Notes under the pieces: model-generated | What the model was told of the DNA's origin: nothing | Database searches by the model: none | What the model saw: only the letters and a program-made list of their open reading frames with translations | Part shown: positions 50,937 through 62,003 of the stretch, in pieces | How positions within the stretch are numbered: position 1 is the stretch's first letter | Layout of the letters: each line of letters opens with the position of its first letter | Position numbers and translations under genes: made by a program | Assembly (NCBI RefSeq): GCF_050789285.1 | Contig: NZ_JBOUVX010000002.1 | Span: forward strand, 434,001-498,000 | Direction of reading: 5' to 3' | Origin: CAVPWP01 sp050789285 | GTDB lineage: Bacteria; Pseudomonadota; Alphaproteobacteria; Rhodobacterales; Rhodobacteraceae | Length of the DNA stretch: 64,000 nt

Positions 50937-52030
50937 AGCAGGTGGCCCGACTTCTTCGCCTTGACGTCGAGATAGTCCTGGTTGAGCGGGTTCAGCCCGG
51001 CCTTGAGCGGCACACGCTCGGCCACGCGAATCCCGCAGCTTTCCATCATCGCGACCTTCGCCGGGTTGTTCGTCATCAGGCGCACGGCCCCGAACCCCAT
51101 GCGGCGCAGGATGTCGGCGCCGATGCGGAAGTCGCGTTCGTCATCCTCGAAGCCAAGGCGGTGGTTCGCCTCGACCGTGTCGAACCCCTGATCCTGAAGG
51201 CTGTAGGCGCGCATCTTGTTGGCAAGACCGATGCCCCGCCCTTCCTGGTTGAGGTAAATCAGCACCCCCTCGCCTTCCTCGGCGATCCGCGCCAGGGCGG
51301 CGTGAAGTTGCGGCCCGCAGTCACACTTGAGCGATCCAAGCACATCGCCGGTGAAACAGGCCGAATGCAGCCGCGCCAGGACGGGCTTGGCGCGGTCGGG
51401 CGACCCGATCTCGGTCACGTAGTGTTCGTCGCCGCCGGTTTCGGGGCGGAACACGTGGACGCGCCCCGCCGCATGGACCGCCAAAGGAACGCGGCCGCTG
51501 ACGACCGGATAGTGGCGGACCGGCGCCGAAAGAAGGCGCTCGGTCACCGCCATGGGCAGGACCGTCAGATCGCCGGTCGCCGCGTCGGCGGGCAGGTCCA
51601 CAAGAACGGCCGCGGGCAGCAGGTGCGCGGCCTTCGCCAGCCGGATCGCAAGACGTGCGGCGGATGCGTCGCCCCCCCGCATCTCGCGGAAGGGGCCAAG
51701 AAGGGGATTGGCCAGGTCTGTCGCCGGATCGGCCACCGCCTGCACCCACGCGGCCTCGGCATCCGTCGGAAGCGACAGCCGCGCCAGATCGCCATCATAG
51801 GCGCGTGCCTTCAACGTAGCCGCGCGCCAGTCGGTGATCGCCAGCGTCGGCGTCCCGACCTGCCGAAGCGCGTCAAGCCGCGCGCCGTTCAGCCCCTCGG
51901 CCGCGACGGCGATGGTCGATCGGTCCCCCTCGCGCAGCACCACCGGAAGCCCGAGGCGCAGATCCCCCAGAGCACGGGCAACGCGCTCGGCATCGGTCGG
52001 TTCCAGAAGGGGGATCATGGGGTGGGTCAT
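50933..52030 (-). CDS. ribA: GTP cyclohydrolase II with degenerate N-terminal domain
   Basis: First step of riboflavin synthesis from GTP. The C-terminal half (about 170-365) is a complete RibA domain. The zinc cysteines are in SACFTGDVLGSLKCDCG (Cys224, Cys235, Cys237 approximately), the catalytic region is NQEGRGIGLANK, and TNNPAK lies near the end. The N-terminal 160 residues resemble the fold length of a RibB (dihydroxybutanone-phosphate synthase) domain but lack its acidic DDEDREN signature, so that activity is not expected. A separate ribB must exist elsewhere. Overlaps the L,D-transpeptidase gene by four bases. Confidence 0.9.
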   Translation of the reverse strand: MTHPMIPLLEPTDAERVARALGDLRLGLPVVLREGDRSTIAVAAEGLNGARLDALRQVGTPTLAITDWRAATLKARAYDGDLARLSLPTDAEAAWVQAVADPATDLANPLLGPFREMRGGDASAARLAIRLAKAAHLLPAAVLVDLPADAATGDLTVLPMAVTERLLSAPVRHYPVVSGRVPLAVHAAGRVHVFRPETGGDEHYVTEIGSPDRAKPVLARLHSACFTGDVLGSLKCDCGPQLHAALARIAEEGEGVLIYLNQEGRGIGLANKMRAYSLQDQGFDTVEANHRLGFEDDERDFRIGADILRRMGFGAVRLMTNNPAKVAMMESCGIRVAERVPLKAGLNPLNQDYLDVKAKKSGHLL

Positions 52031-52172
52031 CGCCTTCCTCTAGCCCCTCTCCGGGCGTTTTGAAACAATTGCCGCGGTGGCGACACGACCGCGTGAGGTT
52101 TCTGCAGCAATTCTTGCCAGTGCCGTGTGCGCCCAACATCTGTGTCGCGCAACCTGTGTGAAGGAGGCAGCC

Positions 52173-52862
52173 ATGCCTGCGAACGTGAAAAAGATCCTTC
52201 TGGTCGATGATGACGACGATCTGCGCGAGGCGCTGGGCGAGCAACTGGTGATGACCGAGGACTTCGACGTCTTCGAAGCCGCCAACGGCCACGAGGCGAT
52301 GGAGAAGGTGCGCGCCGGCCTTTACGACCTGGTGATCCTCGACGTCGGCCTGCCCGACACCGACGGACGCGAGCTGTGCCGTCTGATGCGCAAGCAGGGC
52401 GTGAAATGCCCGGTCCTGATGCTGACCGGCCATGACAGCGATGCCGACACCATCCTGGGCCTCGATGCCGGGGCGAACGACTATGTCACCAAGCCCTTCA
52501 AGTTCCCGGTTCTTCTGGCGCGCATTCGCGCCCAGCTTCGCCAGCACGAGCAGTCCGAGGATGCGATCTTCCAGCTAGGGCCCTATACCTTCAAGCCCGC
52601 ACAGAAGATGCTGGTGACCGAGGACGAAAAGAAGATCCGCCTGACCGAGAAAGAGACCAACATTCTCAAGTTCCTTTACCGGGCGACCGAGGGCGTCGTG
52701 GCGCGGGACGTGCTTCTGCACGAGGTCTGGGGCTACAATGCCGGCGTGACGACCCACACGCTTGAAACCCACATCTACCGGTTGCGCCAGAAAATCGAAC
52801 CCGATCCGTCTAACGCGCGCCTTCTTGTGACCGAATCTGGCGGTTACCGTCTGGTAGCGTGA
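52173..52862 (+). CDS. OmpR/PhoB-family response regulator
   Basis: A 229-residue two-component regulator. The receiver domain has the acidic cluster VDDDDD (11-16), the phosphorylation aspartate in LVILDVGLPD (about 55), the Thr/Ser position in MLTGHDSD and the lysine in YVTKPFK (about 105). A winged-helix output domain follows (about 130-229), with HEVWGYNAGVTTHTLETHIY and ESGGYRLVA. Sequence and size resemble CenR, an envelope regulator of Caulobacter and Rhodobacter, but I would not name it on this evidence. GGAGG precedes the ATG. No sensor kinase gene is adjacent. Confidence 0.92.
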   Translation: MPANVKKILLVDDDDDLREALGEQLVMTEDFDVFEAANGHEAMEKVRAGLYDLVILDVGLPDTDGRELCRLMRKQGVKCPVLMLTGHDSDADTILGLDAGANDYVTKPFKFPVLLARIRAQLRQHEQSEDAIFQLGPYTFKPAQKMLVTEDEKKIRLTEKETNILKFLYRATEGVVARDVLLHEVWGYNAGVTTHTLETHIYRLRQKIEPDPSNARLLVTESGGYRLVA

Positions 52863-52929
52863 TTGATCGAAATCAAGGTTCCCCTGGCCGCTTCGGGGTT
52901 ATGAAGCGGCATTACCTCCCTGTTGGACT

Positions 52930-52960
52930 GGCCCGGGCTTCGCGCCCGGGCCTTTTTTCT
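52930..52960 (+). terminator. Intrinsic terminator after the response regulator
   Basis: GGCCCGGGC (52930-52938) pairs perfectly with GCCCGGGCC (52944-52952), five-base loop, followed by six T residues and CT. Classical rho-independent terminator for the regulator gene. Confidence 0.9.
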
Positions 52961-53067
52961 TCGGCGCGGCGCTCATCGCGGATCTGCCGCGGTCCGGTTG
53001 CGGTCGTGCGGTTGCAGCCCGCGCCGCGGCCCCATAGGGTCGCGACGGCGTGGAAAGGACCCCTGAC

Positions 53068-53856
53068 ATGGCATTCACGATCGCGACCTGGAACATCAAC
53101 TCCGTCCGTTTGCGCGAAGGGCTGGTCGCGCGGTTGATGCGCGAGGAGGCGCCAGACATCCTGTGCCTTCAGGAATGCAAGTCGCCGGTCGAGAAGATCC
53201 CGCTGGACGCGTTCCGGGCGCTTGGCTACGGCCATGTCGTCGCCCGCGGGCAGAAGGGCTACAACGGCGTCGCGATCCTGTCGAAGCTGCCAATCGACGA
53301 CGCGGGCGAGATGGACTTCGCCGGCCTCGGCCACGCCCGCCATGTCGCGGCGCGACTTGAGAACGGGGTGACGATCCACAATGTCTATGTGCCCGCCGGC
53401 GGCGACGTGCCCGACCGCGACGTAAACGAGAAGTTCGGGCAGAAGCTCGACTACCTGTCCCACATGCGGGACTGGTTTCGAAACGACCGGCAAGACCGCG
53501 CCATCCTTGTAGGCGACCTGAACATCGCCCCGCGCGAAGACGATGTGTGGAATCACAAGCAGCTTCTGAAGATCGTCAGTCACACACCGATTGAGGTCGC
53601 CCACCTGGGCGACATGCAGGAGGCGGGCGGCTGGGTCGACGTCACCCGGCAGGACATCCCGCAGGGTCCGCTCTACAGCTGGTGGTCCTATCGCGCGCCC
53701 GACTGGGACGCCGCCGACAAGGGCCGCCGGTTGGATCATGTCTGGGCCACAGGCGACATCGCCCTGGCCGCGCACGGCTCGCGCATCCTGCGGGACGCCC
53801 GGGGGTGGGAGCAGCCATCCGACCACGCCCCGGTTTTCGCGACCTTCGATCTTTAG
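53068..53856 (+). CDS. xthA: Exodeoxyribonuclease III
   Basis: AP endonuclease/3'-5' exonuclease of base-excision repair. The 262-residue protein has the family motifs ATWNINSVR (5-13), the metal glutamate in LQECKSP, GYNGVAILSK, the catalytic GDLNIAPREDDVWN (about 147-160) and the C-terminal PSDHAPV. ATG 53068 has GGAAAGGA upstream; an in-frame start 18 bases earlier is less likely. It stands between a terminator and a convergent esterase gene. Confidence 0.94.
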   Translation: MAFTIATWNINSVRLREGLVARLMREEAPDILCLQECKSPVEKIPLDAFRALGYGHVVARGQKGYNGVAILSKLPIDDAGEMDFAGLGHARHVAARLENGVTIHNVYVPAGGDVPDRDVNEKFGQKLDYLSHMRDWFRNDRQDRAILVGDLNIAPREDDVWNHKQLLKIVSHTPIEVAHLGDMQEAGGWVDVTRQDIPQGPLYSWWSYRAPDWDAADKGRRLDHVWATGDIALAAHGSRILRDARGWEQPSDHAPVFATFDL

Positions 53857-53890
53857 GTCCGGCGGCGCAGGCTGAGATCACGGGCCGACG

Positions 53891-54538
53891 TCACGCCATC
53901 AGCGCCTCGACCTTTCGGGCGACGGCCGCCCCCAGCGCGGCATGCGCCGCGTCATCGTAATGCACGCCGTCGATCGGACTGACGCTGACCACCTCGCCCG
54001 CGTCCAGAAAGCCTGCGCCCAGTGCCCCAGAAAGACTTCGGTAAAGTGGGGGCAGGGCCAGCGCCTTGGCGCGGCCACCGAAGAACATGCCGGCAAGACA
54101 GCCGGCTTCCTCGACCGGCGGCGGACAGATCACAAGCACCCGGAACCCGCCATGGCGGGCCTGCATCTCGGGCGAGACCGCGATGTTCAGAAGCGCGGCC
54201 ATCCCCGCGCTCACCATTTCGGGCGTTGCGCCGAACATCGCCTTGACGTCGTTGGTCCCCAGCATCACCGCCAGAAGGTCGATCGGACCGTGGCTTTCCA
54301 GCGCGATGCGCAGCCCCGTGCGGCCGTCCATATGCGCCCCCATCAGCGGATCGGCGAACTGTGCCGTCCGGCCGGGAAGGCCCTCTTCGACAAGCGCCCA
54401 GTCCGGGCCAAGATGGCGTGCCGCAACGCAGGGCCAGCGCACGTCGGGGCCATGACGCCGGCGTGGTTCGTCCATGCGGCTGAAGGGCAGGGTGCCGTGG
54501 GTGTTGCTGTCGCCGAAGCACAGAAGTGTGCGCGTCAT
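53891..54538 (-). CDS. SGNH/GDSL-family hydrolase (arylesterase-like)
   Basis: A 215-residue SGNH hydrolase. Block I has the serine nucleophile in FGDSNTHG (8-15), block II the glycine in EEGLPGRT, block III the asparagine in MLGTNDVK (about 93-100), and block V the aspartate and histidine in SPIDGVHYDDAAH (about 187-199). No signal peptide, so cytoplasmic. Members hydrolyse esters or remove acetyl groups; substrate unknown. Convergent with xthA and divergent from the thioredoxin-like gene. Confidence 0.9.
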   Translation of the reverse strand: MTRTLLCFGDSNTHGTLPFSRMDEPRRRHGPDVRWPCVAARHLGPDWALVEEGLPGRTAQFADPLMGAHMDGRTGLRIALESHGPIDLLAVMLGTNDVKAMFGATPEMVSAGMAALLNIAVSPEMQARHGGFRVLVICPPPVEEAGCLAGMFFGGRAKALALPPLYRSLSGALGAGFLDAGEVVSVSPIDGVHYDDAAHAALGAAVARKVEALMA

Positions 54539-54662
54539 GTCATGGGTTCCTTGCGTGTGAACGCAAGGCTAGGCAACCGTGGCATCCGCCACAAGCGCTC
54601 TTGGACTTGCGGTCCGAAAGGGCCATATAGGCCGCAAGCTCAGTCTTCAGGATACCAAACCC

Positions 54663-55547
54663 ATGCTGAACCCCGAACCCAAGCTCATTGCCGAGGGCTC
54701 TGACGCCACGTTCATGTCGGATGTGGTCGAGGCCTCGAAGACCGTTCCGGTCATCGTCGATTTCTGGGCGCCCTGGTGCGGCCCGTGCAAATCGCTGACT
54801 CCCGCGCTGGAAGGCGCCGTCACCGCGGCGCGTGGCAAGGTGCGACTGGTGAAGATCAACGTTGACGAAAACCAGCAGATCGCCGCGCAGCTTCGGGTGC
54901 AGTCGATCCCGACGGTCTATGCCTTCTGGCAGGGCCAGCCGGTCGACGGGTTCCAGGGCGCGCTGCCTGGATCCGAGGTCAAGACCTTCATCGACCGCGT
55001 CGCCGCGCTGGCCGGTGACGGCGGGCTTGCCGAAGCGCTTGAGGCGGCCGAGGCGATGCTGGCCGAAGGCGCCTTCGCGGACGCGGCGCAGACCTTCGCG
55101 GCGATCCTCGCGGAAGAGCCCGAAAGCGCCGCCGCCTTTGGCGGCCTCGTGCGCACCCACATCGCGGCAGGCCAGCTTGACGAGGCCGAGGCGTTGCTTG
55201 GAGCGGTCCCCCCCGCGCTGACGTCGGCGCCCGAGGTCGAAGCCGCGCGGGCCCAGCTTGAACTGGCGCGTCAGGCGCAGAACGCCGGTCCGATCGCGGA
55301 CCTGACCGCGGCCGTCGACGCCGACCCCAACAATCACGAGGCGCGGTTCGAACTTGCGCGGGCGCTTTATGCCCGGGGCGACGTTCAGGGCGCGGTCGAC
55401 CACCTTCTCGAGCTGTTCCGCCGCAACCGCGAATGGGACGACGGCGCAGCGAAAAAGCAGCTCTTCACGATCTTCGAGGCGCTCAAACCGCAGGATCCGA
55501 TCGCGCTGGCCGCACGGCGGAAGCTGTCGTCAATGATATTTGCCTGA
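54663..55547 (+). CDS. Thioredoxin with TPR-like C-terminus (YbbN/CnoX-like)
   Basis: A 294-residue cytoplasmic protein. The N-terminal thioredoxin domain has a full CGPC active site in APWCGPCKSL (about 37-46) and the cis-proline segment SIPTVYAF. From about residue 120 the protein is Ala/Glu-rich and helical, with TPR-like units (MLAEGAFADAAQTFAAIL and ALYARGDVQGAVDHLL). This is the CnoX/YbbN architecture: a chaperedoxin that protects proteins from oxidative aggregation. E. coli CnoX lacks the active-site pair; here it is intact as in alphaproteobacterial members. Followed 26 bases later by the Lon-N gene. Confidence 0.92.
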   Translation: MLNPEPKLIAEGSDATFMSDVVEASKTVPVIVDFWAPWCGPCKSLTPALEGAVTAARGKVRLVKINVDENQQIAAQLRVQSIPTVYAFWQGQPVDGFQGALPGSEVKTFIDRVAALAGDGGLAEALEAAEAMLAEGAFADAAQTFAAILAEEPESAAAFGGLVRTHIAAGQLDEAEALLGAVPPALTSAPEVEAARAQLELARQAQNAGPIADLTAAVDADPNNHEARFELARALYARGDVQGAVDHLLELFRRNREWDDGAAKKQLFTIFEALKPQDPIALAARRKLSSMIFA

Positions 55548-55573
55548 TCGGCTGTCCGGGCTAGGTGACAGTC

Positions 55574-56218
55574 ATGCTGAACGCAGCCGACCTGCCCGAC
55601 ACGGTCCCGGTTTTCCCCCTGCCGGGGGCGCTTTTGCTGCCCCGCGCGCGGCTTCCGCTGCATATCTTCGAGCCGCGCTATCTTGCCATGCTCGATGACA
55701 CGATGAAGACATCTCACCGGTTGATCGGGATGATCCAGCCGCGCGAGGGCCCAAAGTCCGGGGCGCGGCGGCTTCACGCGATCGGCTGCGCGGGCCGGCT
55801 GACGGCGTTTTCGGAAACCGAGGACGGGCGCTACATGATCACGCTGTCCGGCGTCTCGCGCTTTCGGATCAAGTCCGAGGTCGAAGGCTTCACCCCCTAT
55901 ATCCGCTGCGAGGTGGACTGGTCCGGCTTCGAACGGGATCTTGGCGCGGCCGAGCAGGACGACAGCTTCGACCGCGCGCGGCTTCTGGCCGTTCTGTCCC
56001 GCTACTTCGAAGCGAACAACCTTTCGACGGACTGGAACAGCCTGAAAGAGGCCGAGGACGAATTGCTGATCAACTCGCTGTCGATGCTGTGTCCTTTCGA
56101 CGCCGAGGACAAGCAGGCGCTGCTCGAGGCGCCGTCGTTGTCGACGCGCCGCGAGACGCTGGTGACCCTGATCGAATTCGCGCTGCGCGGCGGATCGAAC
56201 GAAGAGCTGATGCAGTGA
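55574..56218 (+). CDS. LON substrate-binding domain (Lon-N) protein
   Basis: A 214-residue protein consisting of a Lon N-terminal-type domain alone. It has the family start TVPVFPLPGALLLPRARLPL and HIFEPRYLAMLDD (about 30-42), followed by IGCAGRL and the RYMITLSGVSRFRI block. There is no ATPase or protease domain. Function is unknown; it may bind substrates. ATG 55574 follows AGGTGA; an in-frame GTG at 55565 is an alternative. The stop overlaps the GTG start of the Trm112-like gene. The trx-lonN-trm112 order is widespread in alphaproteobacteria. Confidence 0.9.
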   Translation: MLNAADLPDTVPVFPLPGALLLPRARLPLHIFEPRYLAMLDDTMKTSHRLIGMIQPREGPKSGARRLHAIGCAGRLTAFSETEDGRYMITLSGVSRFRIKSEVEGFTPYIRCEVDWSGFERDLGAAEQDDSFDRARLLAVLSRYFEANNLSTDWNSLKEAEDELLINSLSMLCPFDAEDKQALLEAPSLSTRRETLVTLIEFALRGGSNEELMQ

Positions 56219-56403
56219 CCGAAGACACCCCCAACGGCTTTGACCGTCGCATGCTCGAGGCGCTGGTCTGCCCGCAGACCCATGCCATGCTGAGCTATGA
56301 CGCCGAGCGTCAGGAACTGATCAGCAAGGCCGCGCATCTGGCCTATCCGATTCGGAACGGCATCCCCATCATGCTGGCAAGCGAGGCGCGGCCTCTCGAC
56401 TGA
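56215..56403 (+). CDS. Trm112-family small protein
   Basis: A 62-residue protein of the Trm112/YcaR family. The body MLEALVCPQTHAMLSYDAE and AYPIRNGIPIML matches the family fold. Only the first cysteine of the usual zinc-knuckle pairs is present, as in many alphaproteobacterial forms. In other organisms Trm112 activates methyltransferases; the partner here is unknown. The start is a GTG in GTGA, overlapping the preceding stop, so it is translationally coupled to the Lon-N gene. Confidence 0.85.
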   Translation: MTEDTPNGFDRRMLEALVCPQTHAMLSYDAERQELISKAAHLAYPIRNGIPIMLASEARPLD

Positions 56404-56450
56404 CGGCCGTCGCAGCCCCACAGGGACGCGGGAATACATTCAATCGAAGG

Positions 56451-56468
56451 GTGTCACCGCGCTGTTAC
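56451..56468 (+). promoter_or_regulatory. Candidate Pho box upstream of phoX
   Basis: Two seven-base direct repeats, GTGTCAC (56451-56457) and CTGTTAC (56462-56468), separated by four bases. Each matches five of seven positions of the PhoB consensus CTGTCAT with the correct 11-base period. A possible -10 element (TAGACG) follows ten bases later. The target, a PhoX phosphatase, is the expected PhoB regulon member. Confidence 0.6.
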
Positions 56469-56561
56469 CGGCAGGCGCTAGACGCGGTGCATCGCGCAGC
56501 TTCCGGTCCAGTGTCCCAGGCCGCGCGAGCCACCGTCACGCGAACCGCCAGGGAGCCATCC

Positions 56562-58619
56562 ATGAAGGACTTCGAGAACGATTACCCGGACCACAGATCC
56601 GCCCCCTATTACGAGCATGGGGACGAACCGCCCTGCAACCCGTCCGAAAATCGCAATTTCTACGATGTCATGGACACGCACCTCAAGCGTCGCGGCTTTC
56701 TCATGGGGGGACTCGCCACTATCGCGACGGGGCTTTTCGGCGCGGCGCTGACCACGCGGGGCGCGCTTGCGCAATCGGCGTCGGCTTCGTCGCTTCTCGG
56801 GTTCACGCCCGTGCCGGTCAGCTACGACGACACCGTGGTCGTGCCTGAGGGCTACAGGGTTCAGGTTCTCGGCGCCTGGGGCGAACCGATCGCGGGCGAC
56901 ATGCCGGCCTTCTCGCCCTCGAACAGCGGTGCCGAGCAGGGTCTGCAGATCGGCCAGCATCACGACGGGATGCATTTCTTCCCGATCGAAGGATCGTCCG
57001 AGGACGGGCTTCTCGTCGTCAACCACGAATACATCGAGCCGCGCTTCCTGCACGCCGGGAAATGGAAGGGACAGGCGATCGACGCCGATACGGTCGTCTA
57101 TGATGCGAACGGGCTGCGCGACGACGACGAGGTTCTGAAAGAGATGAACGCCCACGGCGTGTCCATCTACAGGGTTGCGAAACAGCCGGACGGGGCCTGG
57201 GCCATCGTCGAGGATCCGCGCAACCGCCGCGTCACCACCCTGACCGAAATCGAGATCGGCGGACCGGTCCGGGGATCGGATTTCGTCAAGACGCGGTTCT
57301 CGCCCGATGGCACCCGGACGCGGGGCACCGTCAACAACTGCGCCCATGGCGTGACGCCCTGGAACACCTACATGGCGGCCGAAGAGAACTGGGCGGGTTA
57401 CTTCACCAACACCGACTCGGTGGATCAGAAGCCCGACCTTCCCCGCGAACATGCCCGCTATGGCGTCTCGACCTCGCGCGAGGGCGATCGCTACGGTTGG
57501 CATCTGGCCGCGTCCGGCGCCGACGACTACGTGCGCTTCGATGCCTCGACCAAGGGCGCCTCGGCCGTCGAGGACTATCGCAACGAGCCCAACACCTACG
57601 GTTGGATGGTCGAGATCGACCCGTTTGATCCTGCCGCGACGCCGGTCAAGCGCACGTCGCTGGGCCGTTTCGCCCACGAGGGCGTGGTGTTCGCCCCGGC
57701 GGTCGAGGGCGCGCCGGTCGTGTGCTATTCGGGCGACGACGCCCGGTTCGAATACATCTACAAGTTCGTCTCTGACGGGGTCTTTGTCCCGGGCGAGACC
57801 GACGGCGCGATCCTTGACAGCGGCACGCTTTACGTGGCGCGGTTCGACGACGACGGCACCGGTGAATGGATCGCGCTTGCGCCGGGCCGGAATGGTCTGA
57901 CGCCGGCCAACGGCTTCGACAGCCTTGCCCATATCCTGGTCAACACCCGCGCGGCGGCCGACTTCGTCGGCGCAACCAAGATGGACCGTCCCGAATGGGG
58001 CACCGTCGATCCGAATTCGGGCGAAGTGTACTTCACGCTGACCAACAACACCCGCCGCACCCAGGCGCAGGTGGATGCGGTGAACCCGCGCGCGGTCAAC
58101 AACTTCGGTCAGATCGTCCGCTGGCGTTACCCAAACGGCGATCACACCCGCAATACCTTTGACTGGGATCTCTTCGTGATCGCGGGCAACGCCGCGCAGT
58201 CCGCCACCTTCGCCGGGAAAGCCCTGGATGACGCCTCGATCTTTGCCTGCCCCGACGGCATCTGGTGCGATCCAAGCTCGCGGCTCTGGATTCAGACCGA
58301 CATGGGCGATATCGGTCCCGGCTATGACGGGCCGCTCAAGGACTTCGGGATGAACGGGATGCTTGCCGGCGACCCGACAACGGGCGAGATCCGGCGCTTC
58401 CTGACCGGTCCCTGGGGGCAGGAATGCACGGGCGTCGTCACGACGCCGGACCAGCGGACGATGTTCGTCAACTTCCAGCATCCCGGTGCCCATGCATCGG
58501 CCGAGGATTTCGCGGCCGGCAATATGGGCTCGACCTGGCCCGATGGTGACGCGGCGATCCCGCCACGATCCGCCACCATCGTGATCACCCGCGACGACGG
58601 CGGGATCATCGGCGCCTGA
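56562..58619 (+). CDS. phoX: PhoX-family alkaline phosphatase, Tat-exported
   Basis: A 685-residue DUF839/PhoX protein. The twin-arginine signal is KRRGFLMGG, with hydrophobic stretch and cleavage after ALA near residue 71, preceded by an unusually long 42-residue N-terminus typical of PhoX. The mature enzyme uses calcium and iron to release phosphate from esters in the periplasm. Typical blocks include NHEYIEPRFLH, NNCAHGVTPWNTYMAAEEN in parts (about 270-290) and TDMGDIGPGYDGPL. A candidate Pho box lies upstream, indicating induction by phosphate limitation. Convergent with pnp. Confidence 0.92.
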   Translation: MKDFENDYPDHRSAPYYEHGDEPPCNPSENRNFYDVMDTHLKRRGFLMGGLATIATGLFGAALTTRGALAQSASASSLLGFTPVPVSYDDTVVVPEGYRVQVLGAWGEPIAGDMPAFSPSNSGAEQGLQIGQHHDGMHFFPIEGSSEDGLLVVNHEYIEPRFLHAGKWKGQAIDADTVVYDANGLRDDDEVLKEMNAHGVSIYRVAKQPDGAWAIVEDPRNRRVTTLTEIEIGGPVRGSDFVKTRFSPDGTRTRGTVNNCAHGVTPWNTYMAAEENWAGYFTNTDSVDQKPDLPREHARYGVSTSREGDRYGWHLAASGADDYVRFDASTKGASAVEDYRNEPNTYGWMVEIDPFDPAATPVKRTSLGRFAHEGVVFAPAVEGAPVVCYSGDDARFEYIYKFVSDGVFVPGETDGAILDSGTLYVARFDDDGTGEWIALAPGRNGLTPANGFDSLAHILVNTRAAADFVGATKMDRPEWGTVDPNSGEVYFTLTNNTRRTQAQVDAVNPRAVNNFGQIVRWRYPNGDHTRNTFDWDLFVIAGNAAQSATFAGKALDDASIFACPDGIWCDPSSRLWIQTDMGDIGPGYDGPLKDFGMNGMLAGDPTTGEIRRFLTGPWGQECTGVVTTPDQRTMFVNFQHPGAHASAEDFAAGNMGSTWPDGDAAIPPRSATIVITRDDGGIIGA

Positions 58620-58663
58620 CGGATGAGGCCCCGGACCTGAGACGCCCCGGGTCTGAAACGAAA

Positions 58664-58694
58664 GCGCCCCGCCGGAAGGCGGGGCGCGGTTTTC
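58664..58694. terminator. Bidirectional terminator between phoX and pnp
   Basis: GCGCCCCGCC (58664-58673) pairs perfectly with GGCGGGGCGC (58678-58687), loop GGAA. Plus strand continues GGTTTT; minus strand continues TTTCGTTTC. It can serve both convergent genes. Confidence 0.85.
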
Positions 58695-58721
58695 CTGAAG
58701 AAGGGGCGAAAGGCCGGCGGC

Positions 58722-60854
<2,133 letters not shown>

Positions 60855-61007
60855 CTTGTTTCCTGGTCTGGCGCCCGGGGCGGATCCCCTTCGGCCTGTT
60901 GCGTACGGGCCCCATTGCCCGTGGCCCTTTCGTTCATCCTGCCACCGACTTCGGGCCTGGCGCCGGTGGTATCGGATCCCTGCGGCCTGCCGCGCGTGGC
61001 GACCGGC

Positions 61008-61040
61008 CAAAAAGCGACCGCGCCCCGAAGGGCGCGGCGG
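61008..61040 (-). terminator. Terminator/attenuator between rpsO and pnp
   Basis: On the minus strand CCGCGCCC and GGGCGCGG (plus coordinates 61030-61037 and 61018-61025) form an eight-base-pair stem with a UUCG loop, followed by TCGCTTTTT. It ends the rpsO message and may leave partial read-through into pnp. Confidence 0.75.
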
Positions 61041-61046
61041 GTAGCG

Positions 61047-61316
61047 TCAGCGGCGAAGGCCAAGGCGCTCGATCAGCGCCTGGTACCGTGCTTCGTCCTT
61101 GGCGCGGGTGAAGTCGAGAAGCTTGCGGCGCTGGGCCACGAGTTTCAGAAGACCACGTCGGGAATGGTTGTCCTTCTTGTGGGTCTTGAAGTGCTCGGTC
61201 AGCGTCGCGATGCGGCTCGACAGGATGGCCACCTGGACTTCCGGCGAACCGGTGTCGCCGTCCTTCGTGGCGAATTCCTTCATGATGCGCTGCTTTTCTT
61301 CAGCCGTGATCGACAT
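61047..61316 (-). CDS. rpsO: 30S ribosomal protein S15
   Basis: An 89-residue ribosomal protein that binds 16S rRNA early in small-subunit assembly. It shows the family pattern: KQRIMKEFATKDGDTGSPEVQ (about 9-29, in part), then LTEHFKTHKKDNHSRRGLL and VAQRRKLLDF. Length is exactly that of bacterial S15. A strong GGAG ribosome site precedes the ATG. In E. coli S15 represses its own translation; the 60-base leader here has not been examined for that. Confidence 0.98.
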   Translation of the reverse strand: MSITAEEKQRIMKEFATKDGDTGSPEVQVAILSSRIATLTEHFKTHKKDNHSRRGLLKLVAQRRKLLDFTRAKDEARYQALIERLGLRR

Positions 61317-61469
61317 CGTGGTCTCCTTTCGGGAAAGAGGAATGGCGCAAGCCGGGATGTCGTCCAGCAGGGCCCTTGGAGATTTCCCTTCGGCCGAAAG
61401 CGGCGAAGGATGCGCGCGTATAGGGGATCGGCGGGAAAAAGGAAAGAGCCTATTGCCCTGGCTCGTCGG

Positions 61470-61850
61470 TCACGGCTGGCCCTGGGGCATCGTGCCACTG
61501 TCCGGCGCCGGGGCCGGTTCGGCGGCCGCGGGAGCGATCCTGTCGCGCGGCAGATCCTCCTGGATGCGCGTGGCGATCTCGGCCGCCCATTCGCCGATCA
61601 CCGGCACCCAGTCGATCCCCTGCAGCCACCAGACCAGTCCCGAAACCAGAAATGTCGCGCCGATCACGGTGCCAAGACCTGTCGCGAGTCCCGAGATGAA
61701 GCGCATCATGAGAAACCGCCACGGGCTGTTCGAGATGCGGACAAGGCGGTGCGCGTTCAACCGGGCGATTTCGTCCCGAAGCGCGGCGATCTCGTCGCTC
61801 ATGTCGGGGGGCGTCGCCGAGGATTTGTCGGGTCTGTTCTGGGCGCTCAT
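61470..61850 (-). CDS. DUF5665-type small membrane protein
   Basis: A 126-residue protein with a helical charged N-terminus (MSDEIAALRDEIARLNAHR), then RFLMMRFISGLATGLGTVIG and a hydrophobic hairpin or single long span (about 65-92, ending VSGLVWWLQGI). A Pro/Ala-rich C-terminus follows. This matches DUF5665 proteins, of unknown function. The ATG at 61850 is a reasonable start; alternatives are 61898 and 61802. It lies 153 bases upstream of rpsO, same strand. Confidence 0.68.
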   Translation of the reverse strand: MSAQNRPDKSSATPPDMSDEIAALRDEIARLNAHRLVRISNSPWRFLMMRFISGLATGLGTVIGATFLVSGLVWWLQGIDWVPVIGEWAAEIATRIQEDLPRDRIAPAAAEPAPAPDSGTMPQGQP

Positions 61851-62003
61851 GCCTTGCTGTTTCGCTGAAGTGACGGGCAGATGCAATCGGTTCGCCATGG
61901 TCGACGATACCCCGATTTTGCCGCGAATTGTCCCGGTTATCTCCACCTTGTCGCAGTTCACTGGCGCTAGACTGGCCACGGGGAACGGACGGGGTGACCT
62001 GAC

